From positions 1 to 31,147 of the forward strand of contig JAIESC010000251.1 in the NCBI GenBank assembly GCA_019746355.1: a stretch of DNA of 31,147 nucleotides. Direction: 5' to 3'. The notes beneath the pieces were generated by a model. That model saw only the letters and a program-made list of their open reading frames with translations, made no database searches and was not told the origin of the DNA. The position numbers were made by a program, and so were the translations under genes. Below, piece after piece: positions 7,827 through 15,454 of the stretch. Source of the DNA: Xanthobacteraceae bacterium. GTDB taxonomy: Bacteria > Pseudomonadota > Alphaproteobacteria > Rhizobiales > Xanthobacteraceae. The first letter of the stretch is position 1. Each line of letters opens with the position of its first letter.

Positions 7827-10379
7827 ATGATCAGCAAGCGCACCATCGATGAGGCGATAGAAAACGGTCGGCGCAATCACGATACGATGCGGCTGATTGC
7901 CAATTGGTGCAGCAACGCCCAGGTCGAGAGCATGGGCTATGGCATGCTCGCCCAGCAGACCGGTCTACCGATCGGCCATCATGGTCTCCGCTGCGATTTC
8001 GCAACAGATGGCGGAAGCTCCTATTGCTACGAATTGAGTGACGCGGCGATCGATTTCTACGACCGGAATTGTGATGGCTGCACGCACCGCAAGGGCGGCA
8101 GCCTCCCCAATATCATGGAATTGATTGGCGCCCGAAACCGTGACCGCGAGCGGCGCAACGCCGAAGCCCGTAAGCAGGAGGAAGCAGCCGAACGGGCGCT
8201 CGCAGAACGCCAGGAGGCGCGTAAGGCCCTCCGGCTCGAGCTGCCACCGGTGGCGCAGGCATTGCTGGACGATGTCGACGCCTACGATCGCGACCGCTCG
8301 CAGGAGAATCTCGACCGCCTCCGGCACAGCGCGCGTCTTGCGCCCGAGCATTTTCCCGCCCCGTTGGTCGACTATATCTTTTCGGTGCTGGAAAGCGGGC
8401 ATTGGTTGGATACGCCCGGTCTCGAGATGCTCGATGCGATCGGTGCCGATGCTCCGAGGTTAGCAGGGGCGGCGGCGCGTATCATTGCCATTGGCGGTTA
8501 CACTGATCTCGCGGCCCGTGTGCTTATTCCACGGGTCCACCATATCGGCACCGAGCTCATAACCAATGCCACGCCCGCAGCGATCGATCGCGCCAACCCG
8601 GACCCGCGCCACATGATCGGATTGTCCGATCATGTGGGACATCCCGAGCTGCTCTGCGCGCTGTACGGTCAAGACCGCGCCGCGGTCGACGTCGCGATCG
8701 ATCGATTATTGGATCAACGCAGAGCGGCCAGCGTCGACCTGGCCGGGCGCGGTCTCTCGGTTCTCCTTCAAGACTTCCCCGATGCTGCGACGCCACACCG
8801 CCAGACCCTGATCGCCACCTTCGTTCGCGCGCAGATAATGATTCCTGACTTCGAGGAGCTGACCAACGACCTTCACGGGGTGGCGGACGCCGTTGTCGGC
8901 GCGTTCGACGCCGAGCCGGAAGCGACGGATAAGGTCATTCAGCAATACCTTGAAGGCGCCACCGACGCTGTGCGCGCGCGCGTTGCCGAACTCTATGGCC
9001 GCGCGCTGCGCGCACGCTTCAATGAAGCGCTGCCGAGCAATTCCGAACGCGTCCGCATCGCCTTTCGTCGCCTGCTCTGGATGAGCACCGAGCCTTTCAA
9101 CTCGGACGTGCTGATGGCCGCGATAAGCACGTTTCGCGATGGTCGCGACGAGCTGGTGGAGGTGGCGATCGAGGAGATCGAAGGAGTGCTCGCGGCACCC
9201 TTCCTGCTCGCTGACCGCCTGCGCCAACTTGAGGAAACGCCACTCGACCCGGCCAATCCGCTGGCAACGATGGAGCGTGCAAATCACCGTAGCTCGCTCA
9301 CCGAAGTCATGCGCGGGCTGTTGCGGCTCGCCGCGCATGCCACCGCGCAAGACCGGGACCTCCTTCCTCGGCTCGCGACATTCCTTGACGCTATCCCCGA
9401 AGACCGTCAGGTCCTGCGAGGCCTCGCGCTCAAGGAGTTCGCGGCGCTGGCCAGCGATGTAGACGGCTTCGCCTTCTACCTCCCTCATCTCTATCACAGC
9501 CTCGTCGGCCCCTCGACCGTGGAGCGCGCCTATGCCGCCGATGCGATCGGAGAGTTGCGCCAGGCCACCCTCGACAACGCGCCCGATCTCCTGTTCGAGT
9601 CGTTCGTTCCGCTGCTCAGCGACAGCTACGTCATGGTTCACAAGGCGGCCGCCCGGGCATTTCGCCGCTCGGCTATTCCTGAGCGGCTACGCCGCCCCGC
9701 TCTCAGTGCGATCTATCACTTGATTCGCTACTATCGCATGGAAAGCGGCGAGGATAATTTCCTCGCCGATTGCGTAGACGTGCTGGCGGGCTCGGTCGAC
9801 GAGTTCGGCAAACAGAGCGGCGGGCTTCGGCGGTATCTGATCGAGGTCTGCATGGACATCGACCCGATGTACCTGCGCTCGCATCTTCGCGGGTTCAACC
9901 ATACGCTTGGGTCCGAGCCGAGCTTCGCCAAGCTCGTCATTCGCGTGCTGCCTTCGCTCATCGATCGCTTCAACCGCAACGACAAGGCCGAGCGACTAGT
10001 GCGCGGCCTGAGCAACGGCGCGATCCTCCAATATCAGGCGGATTTCGAGGCCCTTGGGCGAGAAATGGCGAAGAACGAACAGTGGCTCACTATCGTCATC
10101 ATCGACGCGCTCGCCCGCGCCGGCGCGGCCGAGGCGGCTGCGCGAGTGGCAGCGGCACGGGTCAACGCGCTTGAAGATGTTCCGCGTAACCGCGACATCC
10201 GCAACTTCGGAAGGCAGATCGCTCTCGCCTTCGCCTTCGAAGAAGCAGTTGGGACAGGTGACCGTGCCGCGCTCGAGCGCCTGGCCGGCGAGTGGAAAGA
10301 ACTCGCGCGGGAGCGCGACCAGCATCGTGAGGACCGACGTGAGCGCAATAGTAGAAGTCGTCTTCCCTTCTCGCGCTGA
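7827..10379 (+). CDS. Large HEAT-like helical-repeat protein with N-terminal cysteine cluster
   Basis: The 850-residue product is mostly short amphipathic helices in HEAT/ARM-like pairs (roughly residues 150-820), for example around LLPRLATFLDAIPEDRQVLRGLALKEFAAL and the following VMVHKAAARAFRRS. The N-terminus differs: Cys56, Cys67, Cys82, Cys85 and His87 lie within FYDRNCDGCTHR and the preceding stretch, a plausible zinc or Fe-S site. A charged coiled-coil-like segment (about 102-137, rich in Arg and Glu) follows. No catalytic motif was seen. Large solenoid proteins usually act as scaffolds or sensors. It is separated from the CHAT gene by 207 bases with no gene, and its last 41 bases overlap the nuclease gene, so these two are surely cotranscribed. 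A role as regulator or protease substrate is inference only. Confidence 0.75.
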   Translation: MISKRTIDEAIENGRRNHDTMRLIANWCSNAQVESMGYGMLAQQTGLPIGHHGLRCDFATDGGSSYCYELSDAAIDFYDRNCDGCTHRKGGSLPNIMELIGARNRDRERRNAEARKQEEAAERALAERQEARKALRLELPPVAQALLDDVDAYDRDRSQENLDRLRHSARLAPEHFPAPLVDYIFSVLESGHWLDTPGLEMLDAIGADAPRLAGAAARIIAIGGYTDLAARVLIPRVHHIGTELITNATPAAIDRANPDPRHMIGLSDHVGHPELLCALYGQDRAAVDVAIDRLLDQRRAASVDLAGRGLSVLLQDFPDAATPHRQTLIATFVRAQIMIPDFEELTNDLHGVADAVVGAFDAEPEATDKVIQQYLEGATDAVRARVAELYGRALRARFNEALPSNSERVRIAFRRLLWMSTEPFNSDVLMAAISTFRDGRDELVEVAIEEIEGVLAAPFLLADRLRQLEETPLDPANPLATMERANHRSSLTEVMRGLLRLAAHATAQDRDLLPRLATFLDAIPEDRQVLRGLALKEFAALASDVDGFAFYLPHLYHSLVGPSTVERAYAADAIGELRQATLDNAPDLLFESFVPLLSDSYVMVHKAAARAFRRSAIPERLRRPALSAIYHLIRYYRMESGEDNFLADCVDVLAGSVDEFGKQSGGLRRYLIEVCMDIDPMYLRSHLRGFNHTLGSEPSFAKLVIRVLPSLIDRFNRNDKAERLVRGLSNGAILQYQADFEALGREMAKNEQWLTIVIIDALARAGAAEAAARVAAARVNALEDVPRNRDIRNFGRQIALAFAFEEAVGTGDRAALERLAGEWKELARERDQHREDRRERNSRSRLPFSR

Positions 10380-11769
10380 GGCTGTCCTGGCGCTCCACGA
10401 CCCAGCGGTCACTGGTGATGCACTGCGCGGTGCCGCTCTGGCTGTTGAGGAGGGCGCGCTAGCCTTCGGCCGCGTGCCTGGCGCGAAGGACTGGCGCGCG
10501 TTCGCCAGTGCGCTCGAGATTCTTGCAATGCTAACCGACTGGGCGGCGGCGATCGACACCGCGCAGGTGGATGCAGATCGGTTTCTGCGGGCAGCGCGGC
10601 AGAAGCTGAACAAGCTCGCACAAGTCGCCGAACAGACCGACTATCATCAGGCCGTATGCGCAGCTCTCTCTCTGATCACCGGGGAGTTTGACCCAGGTAG
10701 CGTTCCGGCACAGCGTCTAGCGATCGCCGCATTGCCGATGCCGGTCGCGATCATCGCAGATCCCGAACCGCCGCGGCGCATCGGATTCGATGATCCCGAA
10801 CCGCGCGCCGAGGACCTTTCGGTGGCTTTTCTCGAGTTTACCATCAACGGGGCGGCGGCCGCGAACCTCCACAGCCTGCGGCCCAACCAGGTGCATGATC
10901 TCGGCTTGACCATCCGCGTTTCGCGTTGGCCGGACCACGCCGATTCACTTTCGATCATCCCGGTGTCTATCGAGCCCCAATCGATGTGGGAGCTGCCGCG
11001 CTTTACCTTCGCCAGGCCCGACGGCGATCCGCCCTACACCTTCCGTCGCGAGGGCCGAATGATCGTTCAGGCATCGCAAGGGTTCGACGCGCGGCCCTTG
11101 GAATTCGTCTACGCCGCTGAATTCCAGCCCGCCAGCCGCGAGGCCCGGCGCGTCGTCGTCGCCGGGCAGCGGCGCTTGCGCCTCGATGGCCTTGATATCG
11201 CCAATCATGGCGTGTCGGGGTATCCGAGCCTTGACCGGCGCGTGCTCGATATCCGCAACCAGTTGCGCGAACTGCCGCACGTCGCCGAGGACGACATTCG
11301 CGCGGCGCTGCCCGTACTCGGGCCGCTTGCGAACCTCGTAGGCTCCGCGGTTCAGGACGCGCTCTATCCCAAACCGATTTACGAGGACGCGTTCGAAGCT
11401 GACGTGCGCCAGCGCTTGCGGGCGGTGCCGATGATAGGAGCCGAACTTGAACAGCAGGCGCATGCCGGAGGCGGGCGGACTGATTTATCGTTCCGCGGTA
11501 TCCGCATCGAACTCAAGAGTGAGCGGAAGAAGCGCGTGCTGCCGGAGGATGCTGCCGCATATGCCGATCAGGCCGTGTCCTATGCCGTTGCGAGCGGTAA
11601 AAGATTGGCAGTTCTTTGCGTGCTCGATTGCAGCCCAAAGAAGACGCCGCCGCTGCCGGTCGAGAGTTGCCTGCTGCTTCAGTCACGCGACAATGACGGT
11701 GGCCCTGTACATATCGTGACGTTGCTCGTGCAGGGCGGCCTGCCCAAGCCGAGCAGCCTGTCTCGTTGA
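10339..11769 (+). CDS. PD-(D/E)XK nuclease-domain protein
   Basis: The 476-residue product has a helical N-terminus (1-110), a beta-rich middle (about 150-290) and a C-terminal nuclease domain. The PD-(D/E)XK core is clear: Asp382 in GGGRTDL, then Glu391 and Lys393 in IRIELKSE, followed by a QxxxY-type helix (YADQAVSYAV) and a strand RLAVLCVLD. It should cut DNA or RNA. GTG 10339 is chosen as start, with GAGGA at 10329-10333 five bases upstream; an in-frame GTG at 10327 is the alternative. The frame stays open upstream inside the HEAT-like gene, but that part is low-complexity shadow. The 41-base overlap with the HEAT-like gene implies coupled translation. It is most likely the nuclease effector of the cassette. 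The middle domain is unassigned. Confidence 0.8.
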   Translation: MSAIVEVVFPSRAEAVLALHDPAVTGDALRGAALAVEEGALAFGRVPGAKDWRAFASALEILAMLTDWAAAIDTAQVDADRFLRAARQKLNKLAQVAEQTDYHQAVCAALSLITGEFDPGSVPAQRLAIAALPMPVAIIADPEPPRRIGFDDPEPRAEDLSVAFLEFTINGAAAANLHSLRPNQVHDLGLTIRVSRWPDHADSLSIIPVSIEPQSMWELPRFTFARPDGDPPYTFRREGRMIVQASQGFDARPLEFVYAAEFQPASREARRVVVAGQRRLRLDGLDIANHGVSGYPSLDRRVLDIRNQLRELPHVAEDDIRAALPVLGPLANLVGSAVQDALYPKPIYEDAFEADVRQRLRAVPMIGAELEQQAHAGGGRTDLSFRGIRIELKSERKKRVLPEDAAAYADQAVSYAVASGKRLAVLCVLDCSPKKTPPLPVESCLLLQSRDNDGGPVHIVTLLVQGGLPKPSSLSR

Positions 11770-11901
11770 GCATACGTCGCTTCCGTAGAGTTGCCCCGAC
11801 GCGGCCGTCCAGTCGAATGCCTCGCGGAACATGAACGGACGACGGCTTTCGGCGACGACATCAGCCGGCAGGAACGGCGGCAACGGGCGCACAACAGCCA
11901 C
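11770..11901 (-). pseudogene. Possible truncated gene start downstream of alpA
   Basis: Reading leftward from alpA, a frame beginning at GTG 11901 (VAVVRPLPPFLPADVVAESR, continuing to RPFMFREAFDWTAASGQLYG) looks protein-like for about 43 codons. It then runs antisense into the end of the PD-(D/E)XK gene at 11769 and turns to noise. This could be the stump of a gene that followed alpA before the cassette was joined here. I do not recognise the family. Confidence 0.25.
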
Positions 11902-11931
11902 AGCGCTCGTGCCGTGGACTCTCTGCTTCAG

Positions 11932-12159
11932 CTATCCGCCGAGCCTCTCAGCGATCCACCCGTCGATTTCGCTCTCCGCCCAAGCGACAATCCTGCCGCC
12001 GAGCGGATAAGGCTTCGGGAACTGCCCGAGCTCCATCCGGCGATAGACGGTGGAACGGGACAGCCCCGTTCGATGCAGCACCTCGGGCAGCCGCAGCAGG
12101 CGGTGCGGCGAAAAGCCGCCGCCTTGCGGCGCGGGTTGTGTGGGAGGCAATTGAACCAT
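11932..12159 (-). CDS. alpA: AlpA-family HTH regulator
   Basis: A 75-residue MerR-like/excisionase-type winged helix protein: LLRLPEVLHRTGLSRSTVYRRMELGQFPKPYPLGGRIVAWAESEIDGWIAERLGG is the full AlpA pattern, with the recognition helix around STVYRRM and the characteristic wing before the W-x-x-x-E-I-D-x-W-I tail. AlpA proteins regulate integrase/excisionase genes of P4- and CP4-57-like elements, so this one probably controls excision or the mobility genes. Start at ATG 12159 has GGGA about seven bases upstream; ATG 12165 is an alternative. Two strong palindromes lie 120-200 bases upstream (12281-12308 and 12342-12362). Confidence 0.88.
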   Translation of the reverse strand: MVQLPPTQPAPQGGGFSPHRLLRLPEVLHRTGLSRSTVYRRMELGQFPKPYPLGGRIVAWAESEIDGWIAERLGG

Positions 12160-12280
12160 GACCATTTTCCCAAAACCGGCGGTCTGGTTCGCGCTGCGAA
12201 AGGCGATCTTGTTCTTATTATGTTTCGCGAAAACGTCAAGTGGCCCGCCTTGGGCGGAGCACTTCATCGAGGGTTACGCC

Positions 12281-12308
12281 TTGGAAACTGAGTGGCGGGC
12301 GTTTCCAA
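12281..12308. promoter_or_regulatory. Inverted repeat upstream of alpA (TTGGAAAC-N12-GTTTCCAA)
   Basis: Perfect 8-base arms at 12281-12288 and 12301-12308 are separated by 12 bases, placing the half sites about two helical turns apart (centre to centre 20). This is suited to a dimeric regulator. It is not followed by a T-run on either strand, so it is not a terminator. The binding protein is unknown. Confidence 0.5.
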
Positions 12309-12341
12309 TCGCACGGCAGCGATTTCTGCACTTTGCGGCCA

Positions 12342-12362
12342 TTTAACAGCATCACTGTTAAA
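12342..12362. promoter_or_regulatory. Inverted repeat upstream of alpA (TTTAACAG-N5-CTGTTAAA)
   Basis: Perfect 8-base arms at 12342-12349 and 12355-12362 with a 5-base spacer (CATCA). The sequence is AT-rich in a GC-rich background and lies between the metallophosphoesterase gene and alpA, both on the minus strand. It is probably an operator or part of the alpA promoter; no T-run follows. Confidence 0.55.
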
Positions 12363-12407
12363 CGCCCATGCCAGGTTAGAAAGGGCACGCTTGGGCCGAT
12401 CTCCCGG

Positions 12408-13193
12408 TCAGAATTCAACGACCAGGCACGGATCGAATTCCGGATTCTCGATCCGTCCTCCCGCGGTCTGCGGGCCGTAGCCCTTCGGGTTGCAGACCAC
12501 ACGCGTCGTCCCGGCGATGTAGTCGCAGCTCGAATGGGTATGGCCATGCACCCACAGCGCCGCACCCGAATTCTCGACCAACTCGGACAGGTCGCTGCAG
12601 AACGCGGGCGTTAGTGGATCGTCCGCGAAACGCGGATGGATAGAGTTCGGGTGCGGGAGATGATGAGTGACGACTACGGTCGTGCCGTCAAAGGGAGTTC
12701 GCAGCGCTTCGCTCAGCCAGGAACGCGATTGCTGGTGCCAGGCGAGCGCCACTTCAGGCAAGAGCCGCTTGCCAACTTCCGAGGGGAAGATGACCCGGTG
12801 ATCGTTCATCCAGTTTCGCGCTTCGTACATAGCCGCCGGAGCATCGCCAAACAGCTCGTAGTCGGTCCAAAGCGTGCTGCCGAGAAACCGAACGCCGTCG
12901 ACGACGATCTCGGCGTCCTGCAGCAGGTGGATGCCAAGAGCGCCGGCCAGGTCCTGACCGCGCCTGGCTTCGTCATGAACCGTGAAGCGCGGCGGGAAGG
13001 CATGCCACTCGTGGTTTCCCGGAACGTAGATCACCGGCCCGCCCGCGGCCCGCTCGGCGAGCCAACGCACGCCCTCGCTCAAGGGATCGTGGATGTCTCC
13101 GGCGGCGATCAGCACGTCGTAATCCGGCGCGGGATCGGGAATGTCCCACCGGCTCTGCTCGATATGCAAATCGGACAATATCCAGGCGCGCAT
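12408..13193 (-). CDS. Calcineurin-like metallophosphoesterase
   Basis: The 261-residue protein carries the full metallophosphoesterase metal-ligand set in order: SDLH (residues 7-10), AAGDIHD, PGNHEWH, TTVVVTHHLPH and VHGHTHSS. The family hydrolyses phosphomonoesters, cyclic nucleotides or nucleic acid ends with two metal ions; the substrate here cannot be deduced. It starts at ATG 13193 and is divergent from the Xre/MbcA/ParS-type gene with an 87-base shared upstream region. alpA follows 248 bases downstream on the same strand. Intact motifs argue for an active enzyme. Its constant proximity to an antitoxin-like gene may or may not be meaningful. Confidence 0.88.
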   Translation of the reverse strand: MRAWILSDLHIEQSRWDIPDPAPDYDVLIAAGDIHDPLSEGVRWLAERAAGGPVIYVPGNHEWHAFPPRFTVHDEARRGQDLAGALGIHLLQDAEIVVDGVRFLGSTLWTDYELFGDAPAAMYEARNWMNDHRVIFPSEVGKRLLPEVALAWHQQSRSWLSEALRTPFDGTTVVVTHHLPHPNSIHPRFADDPLTPAFCSDLSELVENSGAALWVHGHTHSSCDYIAGTTRVVCNPKGYGPQTAGGRIENPEFDPCLVVEF

Positions 13194-13280
13194 GGCATGC
13201 TCTTACCGCCTGCCCGCCGTTTTGGGTATTATGGGGGCGCTTTGATTGATTGCATCACGGCTGGATTGAAAGGATGTGGC

Positions 13281-13658
13281 GTGGCGAGCCGGATAGCGGA
13301 CACTCAGCACTCCGATGCCCAGATGCTCTCGGCAGCGCTGGCGCGGATCGCTGACCTGTGGGGCTTCTCCAACGCCAAGCTAGGTGCCGCGCTTGGCCTC
13401 TCGCCGGCGACCGTATCGCGCATCCTGGACGGCCGCACCGTGCTCGATCCGGCGTCGAAGTCCTTCGAGGCCGCCCGGCTTCTGCTGCGGTTGTTCCGCG
13501 GGCTCGATGCGCTGATGGGCAGCGACGATGATGCCGCGCGGCGCTGGCTGACGACCCGTAATGTCGACCTCGACGCGCGTCCCTTGGATCTCATTGACAG
13601 CTTCAGAGGCCTGATCGCCGTGTGCGATTATGTTGATGCTCATCGCGTCCACGCGTGA
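13281..13658 (+). CDS. Xre/MbcA/ParS-type antitoxin (DUF2384-like), no toxin partner seen
   Basis: The 125-residue product has an Xre-like HTH (LWGFSNAKLGAALGLSPATVSRILDGRTVL) followed by the toxin-binding domain typical of MbcA/ParS antitoxins (AARLLLRLFRGLDALMGSDDDAARRWL, LDLIDSFRGLIAVCDYVDAHR). Normally such a gene is followed by a RES-domain toxin, an NAD-degrading or transferase enzyme; the 393 bases downstream contain none. GTG 13281 is chosen because AAAGGA (13269-13274) is well placed; the frame is open far upstream, but that portion is antisense to the phosphoesterase gene. It may be a solitary regulator of the element or a partner of the divergent phosphoesterase. Confidence 0.85.
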   Translation: MASRIADTQHSDAQMLSAALARIADLWGFSNAKLGAALGLSPATVSRILDGRTVLDPASKSFEAARLLLRLFRGLDALMGSDDDAARRWLTTRNVDLDARPLDLIDSFRGLIAVCDYVDAHRVHA

Positions 13659-14051
13659 AATCGGCGCTATCGCGGCCAGGCCTGGCGGGGTCTTGATCGT
13701 TCGCCCGCATGCCTGAGCCGGAAATCCCGGCGCCGAACTTGGCTGTCGCCAGCGGGGACGCCGATTGAGCAATTCAGATGACTGAACTCCACGGTGCCCA
13801 CCGCGAGCTAAGCCGCCAAGAAATCATCCCTTTCCATGACCTGATCCGCCCCTGTCCGAACCCGGTCAGGCGCTGCAACCCGCGCGTCTTCAGGGCCGTG
13901 TTGTCATGCTGCGCATGCCTGCCCGCGCCACCCTTCGAGCGGGGTTTCCCTCGCCTTCGCTCGGTGCAGGCCTGTCCGCGTCCGGCCTCTTCGGGGCTCG
14001 GTCAAAGGGATGGTCCCTTGGACGACTGAACAGCTTCGAAAGGACAGCACC
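13659..14051. promoter_or_regulatory. Non-coding region upstream of ssb with palindromes
   Basis: No convincing gene is seen in these 393 bases; the open frames have shadow-like composition. It holds the ssb promoter region. A palindrome AAGGGA-TGG-TCCCTT lies at 14005-14019, 33 bases before the ssb start, and CGAGCG...CGCTCG arms occur around 13937-13964. The ssb ribosome site AAAGGA is at 14039-14043. A structured leader is possible. Confidence 0.4.
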
Positions 14052-14420
14052 ATGAAGAACACCGTCACCCTCGTCGGCTTCGTCGGCAACACCCCCGAAG
14101 TGCGCGAAACCCAATCCGGAACCTCGATCACCAGCGTCTCGCTCGCCACGACGCGCAGCTACAAGGACGCCGATGGCAACCGCCAGAGCGAGACCGAATG
14201 GCACCGGATCACCTGTTTCAACGGCGTCGGCAAGTGCGTCGCCGAGCATGTCACCAAAGGCGCCATGATCATGGTTACCGGGCGCATTCATTACAGCCGC
14301 TGGACCGACAGCGAGGGCCAGGCCCGCTACGGCTGCGAGATCGTCGCCGAGCAGGTCGACTTCCTCGCCAAGGCCAAGGAAGCGACCACAGGCGAACCGA
14401 AGAAGCGGCGCTCGAAGTAG
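14052..14420 (+). CDS. ssb: Single-stranded DNA-binding protein
   Basis: A 122-residue SSB: the OB-fold starts MKNTVTLVGFVGNTPEVRET, with the hallmark SLATTRSYKDADGNRQSETEWHRITCFN segment, then the MVTGRIHYSRWTDSEGQARYGCEIVAEQVDFL strand pair. The C-terminus is basic (EPKKRRSK) and lacks the acidic DDDIPF tail through which chromosomal SSBs recruit partners, as in several mobile-element SSBs. It would coat single strands produced during conjugative transfer or excision. ATG 14052 has AAAGGA just upstream. A perfect intrinsic terminator follows. Confidence 0.93.
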   Translation: MKNTVTLVGFVGNTPEVRETQSGTSITSVSLATTRSYKDADGNRQSETEWHRITCFNGVGKCVAEHVTKGAMIMVTGRIHYSRWTDSEGQARYGCEIVAEQVDFLAKAKEATTGEPKKRRSK

Positions 14421-14450
14421 CGCCGCAACGTCGCACCTCTGAATCCTCTC

Positions 14451-14482
14451 GGCCCTGAAGGCGTCTGCCTTCAGGGCCTTTT
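14451..14482 (+). terminator. Intrinsic terminator of ssb
   Basis: A perfect 12-base stem, GGCCCTGAAGGC (14451-14462) and GCCTTCAGGGCC (14467-14478), closes a GTCT loop and is followed by TTTT. It begins 31 bases after the ssb stop. Confidence 0.9.
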
Positions 14483-14720
14483 GCTGTTCACTCGATCGCC
14501 GGGGAACACCTCCGTCCCGTCATCCACTCCGATGCCGCGCAGGCGGAAAGGTCCAGCCGGACCTTGCTCCCATGTTCGGTTTTCACGGCCTGGCGGAGAG
14601 GCCGGAACGAGGGTTGGCGAATGGGAAGAAAAGCACACCTTACCCCTCAACGGGAGGGACAGTTGAAGTTATCTCGCTGAAATATCGAATGAAAATTCAT
14701 AATGCCGAGATTCGCCCATT

Positions 14721-14755
14721 GTGACCGCCGGTCACCGTGGTCACCCGCGGTGACC
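14721..14755. promoter_or_regulatory. GGTCAC/GTGACC palindrome cluster: candidate oriT or mobilization-gene operator
   Basis: GTGACC-GCC-GGTCAC (14721-14735) is followed by GGTCACC-CGC-GGTGACC (14739-14755), so four half sites of the same hexamer stand within 35 bases, in inverted and direct arrangement. The cluster lies in the non-coding stretch (14483-14865) just upstream of the mobilization genes, the place where oriT normally lies in MOBF elements. A direct repeat TATGTTC follows at 14806-14812 and 14817-14823, near a likely promoter. I cannot identify a nic site by eye. Confidence 0.55.
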
Positions 14756-14865
14756 GCGCTTCCAACCTACTGGGGGTACACGGGTTTTCCGGCTTGCTCG
14801 GTCTCTATGTTCCATATATGTTCTCAAATCAGAGGGGTGACCTTGAGGGGACGGAGAATGCCCGC

Positions 14866-15153
14866 ATGTCACGCCGCTACCACCTTGCCTGCTATGTAAC
14901 TCCGGAAATCTTCGCCACCTTTCGCGAGCTCGCCCGCAGCCGGCACATGACCGTGACCGGTCTCCTGCGGCGCCTGGTCGTCGCCGAGATCGAGGCCTCC
15001 TCGCTGCTCGATCCGGGCGATCTGGAACGCAACATCGTGTTCCTCGTGCGCGCGGTGAACGCACTTCTCGCTGCCAACGATCCGCGCCTGCGCGACCGCG
15101 TCGTGGCCGAGTGGCACCGCGAGGTCTTCGAGGAAGGCGGGCGCGATGATTGA
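14866..15153 (+). CDS. Small mobilization-type protein, possible relaxosome accessory factor
   Basis: A 95-residue protein, MSRRYHLACYVTPEIFATF..., with a short strand followed by helices (EIFATFRELARSRHMTVTGLLRRLVVAEIEAS). This resembles ribbon-helix-helix relaxosome proteins such as TrwA/MobC-type factors, which bind oriT and help the relaxase. It lies directly after the palindrome cluster and begins the series that leads to the MobF relaxase. ATG 14866 has GGAG at 14853-14856; the frame is open upstream, but the added part has no protein-like signal. It overlaps the next gene by 8 bases. The family call is by context and fold impression, not a firm match. Confidence 0.65.
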   Translation: MSRRYHLACYVTPEIFATFRELARSRHMTVTGLLRRLVVAEIEASSLLDPGDLERNIVFLVRAVNALLAANDPRLRDRVVAEWHREVFEEGGRDD

Positions 15154-15397
15154 CCAGGCCGACCACTTCCGGAATCGCCGCAAGCCGGACCTCTATCTCA
15201 CCCGTCTGCTGGGTCCGAAGCTTGCGATTCTGGTCGTCCTGTTGGTGCTCTATCTCACGGTCCGGCACCGGCTGACCGCGCATCTGGACGCCAGCACCGT
15301 GAGCGTCGGACTGGCCCATGCCGAGGCTAGCGTGAAGCTGGCGCTGTTCGGCAATCCGGACACGATCACGACGTTTGCCGGCGGCGGCAATACGTAA
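15146..15397 (+). CDS. N-terminal fragment of a TraD-like coupling protein (first membrane segment)
   Basis: The 83-residue frame starts MIDQADHFRNRRKPDLYLTRLLGP and has one hydrophobic helix (LAILVVLLVLYLTV, about residues 27-40), then a hydrophilic stretch with TVSVGLAHAEASVKLALFG. It ends at TAA 15395-15397, but reading continues open in the same frame into the next ORF, which has a second membrane helix. Together they match the architecture of a coupling-protein N-terminus: two membrane helices about 65-80 residues apart. I interpret the stop as a nonsense mutation. It might instead be a genuine small membrane protein. It overlaps the upstream mobilization gene by 8 bases. Confidence 0.6.
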   Translation: MIDQADHFRNRRKPDLYLTRLLGPKLAILVVLLVLYLTVRHRLTAHLDASTVSVGLAHAEASVKLALFGNPDTITTFAGGGNT

Positions 15398-15454
15398 GAT
15401 TTCACCCGCCATACGATCGCCCATGCAGACCTCTTTGCCGAATGCTGGCGGGCC

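Noticed and set aside
12636..13280. Upstream extension of the Xre/MbcA/ParS frame
   Set aside because: It is antisense to the metallophosphoesterase, and the ribosome site AAAGGA supports GTG 13281.
13659..14051. RES-domain toxin downstream of the antitoxin-type gene
   Set aside because: The only plus-strand frame there is 83 codons, Pro/Cys/Arg-rich, and has no RES motifs.
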